Source: Baffinella frigidus
Taxonomy: Eukaryota; Cryptophyceae; Cryptomonadales; Baffinellaceae
Length of the DNA: 15,339 nt
Assembly (NCBI GenBank): GCA_026770585.1
Contig: MU646890.1
Coordinates: 15,507-30,845 of the forward strand
Reading direction: 5' to 3'
Shown in pieces: positions 7,701 to 12,814 of this stretch. The position numbers were made by a program, and so were the translations under genes. Positions within the stretch are counted from its first letter, which is position 1. Every line of letters begins with the position of its first letter. The notes beneath the pieces are model-generated. The model was not told the DNA's origin and searched no databases. It was given only the letters and a program-made list of their open reading frames with translations.

Positions 7701-10700
7701 AAAGGGTGACTAAACCGGGGTTCAGGGTTTCGGGCTTCAGGTTTACGTCCTGAGAGTGCCCTCTAGCCTCCTATGGTGGGGGGATTGCGCGACCCTAAAC
7801 CCCAAACCCTGAACCCTAAACCCTAAACCTGGATATCGCGGAGGTCCTCGCTCATCTTCTTGAGGTGGTTGCTTTCGCTCGCGTGTCCATGTACAGGCAG
7901 TTGACTAATCCTCCCCTCCCCCGGTACAAACCCCCCCCGGTCGCGTCCCATTCCCGGTACAAATCTGTTCGGTTTAGTCAACATGAATGTCACGAAGGTC
8001 CTCGCTCATCATCTTGAGGTGGTTGCGGTTTGCGCGTGTCTTCATGAACAGCTTCTTCGTCTACCAGATGCAGTTGACTAAAACCCGCCGTCTCTGGTAC
8101 TAACCCCCCGGTCGCGTCCCATTCCCCGTACAAAACCTGTCCGGGTCAGTCAACTGCATACCTGGATGTCACGAAGGTCCTCGGACATCATCTTGAGGTG
8201 GTTGCGGTTCGCGCGCGTGTCCATGTACAGCTTCTTCGTCTTCTGGATGAACGTGTCTGTTTCCAGATTCGGGTTCAGCTTCGGGTTTAAACCGTGCGAA
8301 TTCCAAGCTTCTGTGGTACAGACCCCTCCCGGTTTAGGCATCGCCCGGCACGAGTGCCCTTCCGACGGCGGTGAACGGAACCGGACTGCGCACGAGAGAA
8401 CTGTAACGGAGTAATAGGACATTTCGGGGTTCCCTCATCCTGGAAATGGAGTAAAAGGAGCCACTCTTGGAGGACTGGCTCGGGGCGTACGCTTGCTCTG
8501 TACCCCCCATACAAGAACTGGGCAGGTTCTGGTTCAGGCAACCGTCGTACCGGGGACTGGAGTGCGCCTCACCCCTAAACTCTGAACCGTAAGCCATACT
8601 CCCTAAACTATCCCTTCAGTGACGGACGGGTGATTCATCGCCCTAACTCGCCCTAGGCAGGTCCTAGGGCCCTGCGCCTCACCCCTAAACTCTGAACCGT
8701 AAGCTATACTCCCTAAACTATCCCTTAAGTGACGGACGGGTGATTCATCGCCCTAACTCGCCCTAGGCAGGTCCTAGGGCCCTACCGTAGGGCGTATGCG
8801 CCTACTCGCCACTTAAGGGATACGCCCTCACCTGATCTGGACAGGTTCTGGACCAGGGTCAGGGGATTATCCGCACAGAGTGTAGGGTTTCTACGGGGGA
8901 GGACTAGTTGCGTTCTTGGAGCCCTTTTTACCCATATCCTGCGGTTACTTTTCCGTCAAAGTCAATTATGTGTGGGCATTTTCGGCAACTTTTGCCGATT
9001 TCAAGGGAAAATAATAGATGGACGCAGGGCGTAAAATGACAGGTAGCTCTCCCGCGTAGTTAGGGTGTACGCACCGAAGGTGATGAACTTGTATGGGCGC
9101 TCAACCTGGTTTCGGGTTTCGGATTTAGGGTTTCGGGTTTCGGGTTTAGGGTTTCGGGTTTCGGGTTTCGGGTTTCGGGTTCAGGGTGGAGGGTTTAGGG
9201 TTTAGTGTTTAGTGTTTTCGGGTTTAGGGTTTCGGGTTTCGGGTTTCGGGTTTAGGGTTTAGGGTTTAGAGTTTAGGGTTTAGGGTGGAGGGTTTAGGGT
9301 TTGGGGTTGAGGGTTTTAGGGATTAGGGTGTAGGGCTGACCGAGTCAATCTGCTGGCCGTGCAGCTGCACAAACTCCTTCTGGAGATCGTCCAGGTAGTC
9401 GAACGCGAACCGCCTGCCGAGATTTCGGGTTGTGGGTTGAGGGTGTGGGGTTTTCTTGTGTGGGGTTCTATTGTTTATCGATCATTGATCACTGTTTTTT
9501 GTATTGATCACTGTTTTTTTTTGTATTTGTTGCTTTTTGTTGAGGGGTTAGGGTTTAGGGTTTCTGGCTTAGGGTTTAGGCGCGATTGTTCAGGGTTAAG
9601 AGATCGCTGCAGAAACTCCTTCTGGAGGTCGTCGAGGTAGTCCAACGCAAACCGCCTGCCGCGCGATTTAATCGCGGCGAGTATTTGAGTCAAATACGAT
9701 CTTGGTAACGAATTTTACTACACACCAGGTTTTACTATTACTTTTATGAACCAATTGTGTAGTAAATTTCGTTGATAGGTCCTAGAAATCGTATTTGACT
9801 CAAATACTCGTCCGGATGAGATTCCGTCAATTTCAACTCCCACGCAAAATGCATCGAGGAAAAACTGCCGCACAATTTTTATGGAGACCCCTTAATGAAA
9901 TGTACCTCGGAATGTTGGGTATTCAGGGACAGCGTTTTGTACGGGGACTGGAGCCGAGTTTGTAAAATCTACCGGGAAGTTGAGCCTACCACACAGCGGA
10001 CTTCGAAGTTATTTCGAATAACCCCTAAGCGACAAGACCTAGGATCCTACGGTAGGCAACCCGTAGAAAAATAGGGAGGTTCCTACGGATAAGGTAACGG
10101 AAAGGTGGCCCGATTTGGGCGGGAAATCCCTTGGTAGCCCGCTGTGCAGTAGGCCCCTGCGTTGGTGCCACCCGCCCTCTGAAGCGAGGTTTCTGACTGA
10201 TTCCCAACACGCGATTTCATCCGGACGAGTATTCACAATGAACACGATTTCGGGGATCTCCGATTCGATTTTGGTGTATCTTGAGGCTCTAAATGAAGTC
10301 TAGATAGACGACTGTCTTATTTACACCCCTTAAGATACACCAAAATCGCATTCATTATGAATACTCCGCGGGATCAGATTCGTACCAGAGGTCGCTGGAA
10401 ATCGCGCCATCCCGGTGCAAACCCCGCCGGCTACCACGCAAAAAACTCAAACCCTAGGAGCTTGCAAAACCTGCGGGGATTCGGTAGTGGTGAAGGGGTC
10501 ATGGATCGGGTCGAACATCCCCGGGTCACACCCATACCCCTCAACCCCTCAACCCCTGAAACCCACCACGCAAGAGTGTAGGGCAGAGTGACCCACAGGA
10601 GAAATAGTAGAATTCTTCTATTTCTTAAGTTCATAAGTGGACATTCTTCCCACAGAAAAATCGAAATTTCGGAAAGGTGTTACAAATTATGTATGAACTG

Positions 10701-12331
10701 GCTTGTTTACCCAGGTCAGCCCTACACTCTTGCGTGGTAGGTACCGCTCTCTGATGCCCCTTTTCCTGGTACAAATCCGAGGAATGTAAAGTTTCCCGCG
10801 TTGGGCAAAAGTCGTACTGGGGACTTCCATATAATTAACCCCTTATAAATAAACCTGAACCCCTTAACCCCAAGACCTCGGGTAGCCCTTTTCGGCGAGG
10901 GTCAGGAAGCAGATCTTGCCCTGCGAGGCGCCTGCGTCGACGAATCCTAAGCCCTAAGCCTTCGTCGACGAATCCTGAGCCCTTAGGGCTTAGGATTCGT
11001 CGACCCTTTTCGGCTGGTTTAAACCAGCTACGGCATCGTCAAAAGCCGTACGGGAGACTTTCGGACACTAAACCCTAAGCCGTAGACCCTAAACGCCAAC
11101 CCCCAAGACCTCGGGTAGCCCTTTTCGGCGAGAGGGTGAGGAAGCAGATCTTGCCCTGCGAGGCGCCTGGTGCGCCCACGAGCCTTAACTGAGACTTGAC
11201 TGTTGACTAATTCGATAGTCAACAGTCAAGTCTCGACTGTTGACTAATTCGATAAATGCCTCATGCAACCCGGGCTCGGATCCACGCAGGGCTGGAGGGG
11301 GGGGTATTCAAAAGTCATTTTCGACGGGAAAACTTCCTCAAAAGTCATTTTTAAGCACAAAAACGGCTCCAAGAACGAGCAAACGGCTCCAAGAACGAGC
11401 ATGGAATACCCCACCCAAGGGCCTGGAGTGGTAGTCGTCGTCCTGGTACATTTGCTGCCCGGTTCAGTCAACACCAGGATTACTGGAGCCTCCCGGGTAA
11501 AATAAATAAACCCTATATAAATAAAACCCTAAATAAATAACCCGAGACCTCGGGTAGCCCTTTTCGGCGAGAGTCAGGAAGCAGATCTTGGCCTGGGAGG
11601 CGCCTGGTGCATCCACGATAACGTAACTGGTTTGGGATTGGGGGTTAGGGAGTAGGATCTTGGGTTTAGGGTTTAGGGATTGGGATTTTCGACGATCTTG
11701 TAACTGCACAGTTTCACCCGCCCACTGGAGAGAAATGTTTTGATCGATTTGGGTTTGGGGCGGATCTCTCATGGGGTTCCGCTTTTAACGTTTTTTTAGT
11801 GGAGAATCTGGGGGCGGGGAAGGGTGATACGGAGAGGCAGGTGCCAGGTTGCCGGGTGTTGGCATGTATGCCGTGGCGTGCGGTGGAGGGCGTGACCCCC
11901 CCCCACCCCCCGTGCAACCCCCCCCCCCCCCCCCCCCCCTCTCCCTCCCTCCCTCTGTGATGAGAGAGGAGGTTTTGCCACTGTCTGTGCGTGCGCCCGC
12001 CTTGACTACAGCTCGGGAGCTGCCTCTCCCGCAGGAAGCGATACCGGGGGGGCGCACCAGGGGGGGGCTACGTTGCTGAACCCGGATCAATCCTTGGGGG
12101 TTAGCGGGGAGGTGGGCGGGATGCGGGGGGGTACTGGAAGGCGTAGGCGCCCGACTCGATGGTGCATGGGGTGGGGGAGGTGGTTGTGGTCTGGCGCATG
12201 ATCTTCTTCGCCTGGCCCTTGTACCGCTCGAGGTCGCCGCTGACATCCTTTTCATCGTCCATGGACGCCGCCAGCGGGACGGGTAGCTGCCCGGGGGACC
12301 CGGGCACGCGGAAGATGAGCGTGAACTTCAT
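4696..12331 (-). CDS. SEC22: Sec22-type longin R-SNARE, nine exons
   Basis: A membrane-anchored R-SNARE; Sec22 proteins drive fusion of ER-Golgi carriers. Joined exons (minus strand): 12331-12135, 11626-11549, 9413-9341, 9105-9075, 8256-8162, 7454-7400, 6867-6801, 5444-5393, 4731-4696, giving 227 codons (human SEC22B has 215). Every intron is GT-AG and every junction keeps phase. In order: longin domain, residues 1 to about 125 (MKFTLIFR, PVPLAAS, CTIESGAYAF, KICFLTLAEKGYP, RRFAFDYLDDLQKEF); the conserved linker ERPYKFITFDTFIQKTKKLY; SNARE motif from about residue 145, with the zero-layer arginine R171 in EVLGRGEKLE; C-terminal anchor about 208-226 (WAPVAVVSV then VVMILLYVFWR). The start was set at 12331 because family members begin right at this beta strand; an in-frame ATG at 12355 would add eight residues. 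Introns contain broken exon copies and transposons, so the gene is large for its coding length. Identity is confident; exact splicing is inferred. Confidence 0.93.
4738..4978. repeat. Composite heptamer array in Sec22 intron 8
   Basis: Three blocks: TTTTGGG units (4738-4777), GTGTAGG units (4779-4900) and GGGGTTT units (4934-4976), joined by degenerate links. On the transcript strand they are C-rich. Confidence 0.88.
4986..5033 (-). pseudogene. Duplicate of Sec22 exon 8 lacking its acceptor
   Basis: The body is intact (DLLLRQWAPVTVVSV) with donor GTG|GTCCGC, but the start reads CGGTAGACTTG instead of CAGGTACCGCGACTTG. A family B element begins a few bases further upstream (5042-5145) in the transcript direction. 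It lies between functional exon 8 and exon 9. Confidence 0.85.
5042..5145. mobile_element. Foldback element family B
   Basis: Complete, with ends TATCCCATAAGTGGCC and GGCCACTTAAGGGATA. The middle contains TTCACCCTAACTCGCCCT in place of the GTCAAATTTGAC palindrome, the same variant as the copies near 8609-8822. Confidence 0.88.
5158..5214. mobile_element. Left half of a family A element
   Basis: TACAGGGTTGCCTCGCTCAC through CCTAGGACCCTACCGTAGGCC. The right arm is absent. It lies between two family B copies. Confidence 0.7.
5221..5324. mobile_element. Foldback element family B
   Basis: Complete, TATCCCTTAAGTGACC to GGCCACTTAAGGGATA, with inner CTCCAAATTTGGGGG. Confidence 0.88.
5335..5386. repeat. 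TTTGGGG/TTTGGTG array 3' of exon 8
   Basis: Degenerate G-rich heptamers abut the donor side of functional exon 8. A similar block (5446-5489) abuts its acceptor, so this 52-nt exon is flanked by heptamer repeats on both sides. Confidence 0.75.
5393..5444 (-). CDS. SEC22: Sec22 exon 8 (functional copy)
   Basis: Acceptor CCAAACCAG, one base + 17 codons, donor GTG|GTCCGC. It encodes YRDLLLRQWAPVAVVSV, the end of the SNARE helix and the first half of the membrane anchor. It is the only one of about six copies with a full body, acceptor and donor. Confidence 0.9.
5505..5523 (-). pseudogene. Exon 8 5' fragment (copy 2)
   Basis: An acceptor GGCAG then GTACCTCGACTTGCTCCTC, ending in TGA. The upstream flank (CTTGGGTGTTTCGTGGCAG) is shared with the fragment at 5974-6001. 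Confidence 0.75.
5572..5596 (-). pseudogene. Exon 8 5' fragment (copy 3)
   Basis: Acceptor GGCCAG followed by GTACCGCGACTTGCTGCTC, then departs into ordinary intron sequence. Confidence 0.75.
5735..5940 (-). pseudogene. Exon 8 duplicate split by a foldback element
   Basis: It starts with acceptor CCAG and GTACCGTGACTTGCTGCTCC, matching the exon up to GCCAGTC. A 150-bp foldback element then interrupts it, after which AGTCGCGGTTGTCTCCGTG completes the exon. The donor position reads GC rather than GT. Confidence 0.88.
5754..5903. mobile_element. Foldback element family D with 4-bp target duplication
   Basis: A long palindrome with arms of about 67 bp (TTGTCTCAGAAAGCGAGTTC at the left, its diverged complement ending TTTTCTGAGATAA) and a loop at about 5821-5835. 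Flanking GACT at 5750-5753 and 5904-5907 is a target duplication: undisturbed exon 8 copies at 5393-5444 and 4986-5033 carry a single GACT there. No coding content. Confidence 0.92.
5974..6001 (-). pseudogene. Exon 8 5' fragment (copy 5)
   Basis: Acceptor GGCAG then GTACCGAAATTTGCTGCTCC, continuing to GACAGTC before diverging. Aspartate is replaced by asparagine. Confidence 0.75.
6052..6156. mobile_element. Foldback element family B
   Basis: Complete, TATCCCTTAAGTGCCC to GGGCACTTAAGGGATA, inserted in an AT microsatellite. The inner palindrome is CCGTCAAATTTGACGG. Confidence 0.9.
6136..6291 (-). CDS. Small Cys/His-rich ORF in Sec22 intron 7
   Basis: A 51-codon ATG frame. Its middle reads CTRCGMLLGKSADVNLKTH, followed by VGKRWYRC. 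The Cys-x2-Cys, His and Cys spacing is reminiscent of a zinc finger such as those in transposon proteins. The last codons run into a family B element. It may be a decayed fragment of a transposase or a chance frame. Low confidence. Confidence 0.25.
   Translation of the reverse strand: MSVPLSRHVMCTRCGMLLGKSADVNLKTHVGKRWYRCWAGARCVYYPLSAQ
6347..6506. mobile_element. Foldback element family C, copy 2
   Basis: A 160-bp palindrome nearly identical to 1462-1621, with TA at each end (TAGGGTAACGGCCTGAAAAT and the matching right arm). Confidence 0.88.
6801..6867 (-). CDS. SEC22: Sec22 exon 7 (SNARE motif, second half)
   Basis: Acceptor GTGTGCAG, two bases + 21 codons + two bases, donor CT|GTAAGC. It encodes VTNRSSQLSAETKRFKDKATH; the split codon to exon 8 gives leucine. 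The length and heptad pattern match the family stretch before the anchor (SSLSKKYRQDAKYL in human). Confidence 0.92.
6861..7025 (-). repeat. Four tandem copies of the exon 7 3' splice-site module
   Basis: Units of 40-45 bp at 6861-6900, 6901-6945, 6946-6990 and 6991-7025 (partial). In transcript orientation most units read CTGAT, then a pyrimidine-rich stretch, then TGTGCGCAG and CT. The last unit supplies the acceptor of exon 7. Acceptor AGs fall at plus positions 6868, 6908, 6953 and 6998. Using the second or third would bring in a stop within a few codons. Confidence 0.82.
7101..7161. repeat. TTTAGGG array in Sec22 intron 6
   Basis: About four perfect TTTAGGG heptamers plus TTTCGGT/TTCAGGG variants, ending at the donor side of the partial exon 6 copy. 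TTTAGGG is the plant-type telomere unit, also used by several algae. Confidence 0.88.
7166..7214 (-). pseudogene. Partial duplicate of Sec22 exon 6
   Basis: It encodes MTKNIQEVLGRGEKLE with several synonymous changes and a good donor (AA|GTAATA). The first codons and the acceptor are gone: TTTCG precedes ATG where the functional copy has CAGGGGATC. It lies beside a TTTAGGG array. Confidence 0.88.
7400..7454 (-). CDS. SEC22: Sec22 exon 6 (zero-layer arginine)
   Basis: Acceptor TTCGCAG, 18 codons + 1 base, donor AA|GTACAC. It encodes GIMTKNIQEVLGRGEKLE, the centre of the SNARE motif with the R of the ionic zero layer. It is phase 0 in and phase 1 out, joining exon 7 to give threonine. Confidence 0.93.
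7483..7567. repeat. Short tandem repeats with GTCAACTATTCC
   Basis: About four degenerate units of roughly 19 bp (CCCGGTTCAGTCAACTATTC). Related GTTGACT...CCGGG motifs recur throughout Sec22 introns 4 to 6. Confidence 0.75.
7791..7829. repeat. CCCTAAA array, opposite orientation
   Basis: CCCTAAACCCCAAACCCTGA and CCCTAAACCCTAAA run directly into the donor of exon 5 copy c. This is one of few arrays with the C-rich strand on top. Confidence 0.8.
7829..7896 (-). pseudogene. Broken duplicate of Sec22 exon 5 (copy c)
   Basis: The 5' end is truncated and starts at LYMDTRA. A 1-base deletion (AAAGC for AACCGC) shifts the frame. The donor context CCAG|GTTTAG is intact and opens straight into a telomere-like array. 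Confidence 0.87.
7897..8161. repeat. Two homologous spacers in the exon 5 tandem array
   Basis: Spacers 7897-7982 and 8071-8161 both begin with GTTGACTAA-like sequence and end with AGTCAAC. Both contain CCCGGTCGCGTCCCATTCCC and GTACAAA, the same order in each. Exon copy plus spacer therefore repeats with a period near 155-180 bp. The GTTGACT/AGTCAAC ends are inverted. Confidence 0.8.
7983..8070 (-). pseudogene. Broken duplicate of Sec22 exon 5 (copy b)
   Basis: It matches from the KKL codons to the exon end (MMSEDLRDIH). It has TAG in place of the lysine codon after IQ, lacks the 5' part and acceptor, and carries a weakened donor (CAT|GTTGAC). It lies one spacer of about 90 bp from the functional copy. 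Confidence 0.88.
8162..8256 (-). CDS. SEC22: Sec22 exon 5 (functional copy)
   Basis: Acceptor AAACAG, two bases + 31 codons, donor CAG|GTATGC. It encodes TFIQKTKKLYMDTRANRNH and LKMMSEDLRDIQ, the linker and start of the SNARE motif. It is the only one of three copies with both splice sites in phase and no stop or frameshift. Confidence 0.93.
8564..8783. repeat. 110-bp tandem duplication containing family B sequence
   Basis: Two direct copies (8564-8673, 8674-8783) differing at a couple of bases. Each starts GCGCCTCACCCCTAAACTCT and contains the left part of a family B element. The first copy of B is truncated; the second continues to its right arm. Confidence 0.88.
8719..8822. mobile_element. 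Foldback element family B
   Basis: Complete copy, TATCCCTTAAGTGACG to CGCCACTTAAGGGATA, in intron 4. The left end is diverged (GACGGACGGGTG) relative to the right. The truncated copy at 8609-8672 is a by-product of the tandem duplication. Confidence 0.85.
9075..9105 (-). CDS. SEC22: Sec22 31-nt microexon 4
   Basis: Acceptor CGAAACCAG, codons for VERPYKFITF plus one base, donor G|GTGCGT. It starts in phase 0 and ends in phase 1. With exon 5's first two bases the joint codon is aspartate, producing the conserved FITFDTFIQKTKKLY. The exon fills exactly the piece of the family (SRPYSFIEFD in human) missing between exons 3 and 5. Confidence 0.9.
9109..9337. repeat. TTTCGGG/TTTAGGG array filling Sec22 intron 3
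   Basis: About 30 heptamers, mainly GGGTTTC and GGGTTTA with variants. They occupy nearly the whole 235-bp intron between exons 3 and 4, up to the acceptor. Confidence 0.92.
9341..9413 (-). CDS. SEC22: Sec22 exon 3
   Basis: Acceptor CGGCAG, then one base completing arginine and 24 codons: RFAFDYLDDLQKEF, then VQLHGQQIDS. This matches the family helix LAFAYLEDLHSEF followed by QHG. It ends in phase 0 at TCG|GTCAGC. A truncated second copy lies upstream at 9607-9655. Confidence 0.92.
9478..9600. repeat. ATTGATCACTG direct repeats and heptamers
   Basis: ATTGATCACTGTTTTTTGT occurs twice in tandem with a length change in the T run, followed by TTTAGGG-like heptamers next to the truncated exon 3 copy. 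Confidence 0.7.
9607..9655 (-). pseudogene. Truncated duplicate of Sec22 exon 3
   Basis: It has an intact acceptor (GCGGCAG) and open frame RRFALDYLDDLQKEF, then LQ. After that the sequence departs into telomere-like CCCTAAA repeats with no donor, so the LHGQQIDS half is missing. Synonymous differences dominate in the shared part, suggesting the copy arose from a working exon. Confidence 0.87.
9663..9826. mobile_element. Foldback element family E, copy 1
   Basis: Inverted arms start GCGATTTAATCGCGGCGAGT at the left; the right complement reads CGGAATCTCATCCGGACGAG. Both continue through GTATTTGAGTCAAATACGAT and ACGAATTTTACTACACA with indels. It lies just upstream of the truncated exon 3 copy. 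Confidence 0.75.
9827..10210. other. Intron 2 interval without recognised content
   Basis: Unique-looking sequence between the two family E foldbacks. Overlapping minus-strand frames near 10025-10245 are unsupported by start or splice context. I see no exon homology here. Confidence 0.5.
10211..10382. mobile_element. Foldback element family E, copy 2
   Basis: Its ends share GCGATTT/ATCCGGACGAGTATT with copy 1. The arms extend through GAGTATTCACAATGAA and CGATTTTGGTGTATCTT and their complements. The interior differs from copy 1, so the relationship is by termini only. Confidence 0.7.
10562..10740. mobile_element. Inverted-repeat element in Sec22 intron 2
   Basis: Near-perfect 21-bp ends (CCACCACGCAAGAGTGTAGG at the left, complement at the right) enclose 135 bp with weak internal pairing and a GAATTCTTCTATTTC core. 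A third related end fragment (CTACCACGCAAAA) lies at about 10432. Confidence 0.7.
10877..10945 (-). pseudogene. Broken duplicate of Sec22 exon 2 (copy c)
   Basis: The frame stays open (VDAGASQGKICFLTLAEKGYP) but one proline codon is lost. The 5' end is replaced by an inverted repeat (10936-11005), which removes an in-phase acceptor. The donor AG|GTCTTG is intact. It is closer to copy b than to the functional exon in several positions (SQGK instead of SQAK). Confidence 0.85.
10936..11005. repeat. Inverted repeat adjoining exon 2 copy c
   Basis: GTCGACGAATCCTAAGCCCT and its complement face each other, with an extra direct GTCGACGAATCCT in the middle. The left arm overlaps the point where copy c loses homology to exon 2. 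Confidence 0.8.
11110..11188 (-). pseudogene. Broken duplicate of Sec22 exon 2 (copy b)
   Basis: It retains the acceptor (CTCAG) and donor (AG|GTCTTG) and most of the exon, including AAGATCTGCTTCCT. It has TAA where the functional copy has the tyrosine codon TAC, a 1-base deletion near the start and a 2-base insertion (CTCTCG), so it cannot encode the segment. A perfect 19-bp hairpin lies directly upstream of its acceptor (11191-11234). Confidence 0.88.
11191..11234. repeat. Perfect 19-bp hairpin adjoining exon 2 copy b
   Basis: GAGACTTGACTGTTGACTA, 6-bp loop, exact complement. TGACTGTTGACTAATTCGAT is then repeated once directly. Its right side in transcript terms is the acceptor of copy b. 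Confidence 0.88.
11361..11400. repeat. 20-bp perfect tandem duplication
   Basis: AAACGGCTCCAAGAACGAGC occurs twice without change, suggesting a recent slippage event. Confidence 0.85.
11549..11626 (-). CDS. SEC22: Sec22 exon 2 (functional copy)
   Basis: Acceptor CCAAACCAG, then 1 base + 25 codons + 2 bases. It encodes YVIVDAPGASQ and AKICFLTLAEKGYP, matching the longin segment after FHY in the family. Of three copies this is the only one that is fully open with correct phases at both ends (phase 2 in, phase 2 out; donor AG|GTCTCG). Confidence 0.92.
11627..12134 (-). other. Sec22 intron 1
   Basis: A GT-AG intron of 508 bp. It contains a run of more than 20 C on the plus strand (about 11917-11939), which is a G run in the pre-mRNA, followed by CTCC repeats. 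It also holds a roughly 50-bp block shared with intron 2 of the neighbouring Rieske-like gene (11731-11783 versus 13537-13590). No coding content is supported. Confidence 0.8.
12135..12331 (-). CDS. SEC22: Sec22 exon 1 (longin N-terminus)
   Basis: Encodes residues 1-65 plus two bases: MKFTLIFR, LPVPLAAS, SGDLERYKGQAKKIMRQ and CTIESGAYAF, closely following the Sec22 longin domain. Donor CA|GTACCC ends in phase 2; the first base of exon 2 completes a histidine, as in the human AMTFHY segment. There is no duplicate copy of this exon in the window. Confidence 0.93.
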
Positions 12332-12678
12332 CCCGCGCCCGCTCCTCCCGCTCAAACGTCACACACGGGTGTTGCTCCTCTTTCCCCTCGTTCCTCCTGC
12401 TCACTCGGCGGCGCGCGAGGCTGCAGCTGAGCACCTGCTGTTGGCTGAACCTTCGCGTTCAGCTGAAGTTGTTCGTGGTGTCGAGGACGGGACGTGAGGA
12501 CGTCAGACTCAACGTGGAAGAAGGGCACACACAAACCAAACCAAACCTGGATTTGCGCAAATTGGGAACTCCATTAATGGCTCCACTTCCCTGTTTTTGC
12601 TTCGTCTCATAACCTCAGGGCCTGGTTCATCTAAAGGACGGGAGAGGGGCGGGATTCGTCCTTTCCTCCTCCTCTGCA
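12332..12678. promoter_or_regulatory. Bidirectional intergenic region
   Basis: 347 bp separate the divergent Sec22 and Rieske-like start codons. No TATA box is apparent. A GACGTC-centred stretch (GTGAGGACGTCAG, about 12494) and two AACGTG/ACGTGA motifs are the only notable sites. It must hold at least part of both 5' UTRs and promoters. Confidence 0.5.
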
Positions 12679-12814
12679 ATGATGGCCCCGAGACTGCTGC
12701 TGGTCGTCGCGGCCGCGTTGCCCTTCGCCGAGGCGTTCTCGCCCCTCCCGTCGTGCGCCCCCCTCGGGGCGCTGCGCCAGCACTCTGCGATCAGCCGTGC
12801 GCCCGCTGCTGTCG
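12679..12814 (+). CDS. Rieske-like gene exon 1 (signal and transit peptide)
   Basis: Two adjacent ATGs; the first gives a Met-Met start. A hydrophobic core precedes AEA/FSPLP. Donor G|GTGAGC is near consensus and ends in phase 1. Confidence 0.85.

Noticed and set aside
10877-10945. Exon 2 copy c as an alternative exon
   Set aside because: Its frame is open, but the nearest acceptors give the wrong phase from exon 1 and a residue is lost.
11785-12255. Long Pro/Gly/Ser-rich minus frames overlapping Sec22 exon 1
   Set aside because: They are shadow frames of GC-rich exon 1 and the C-rich intron; the Sec22 frame is the one with family homology.
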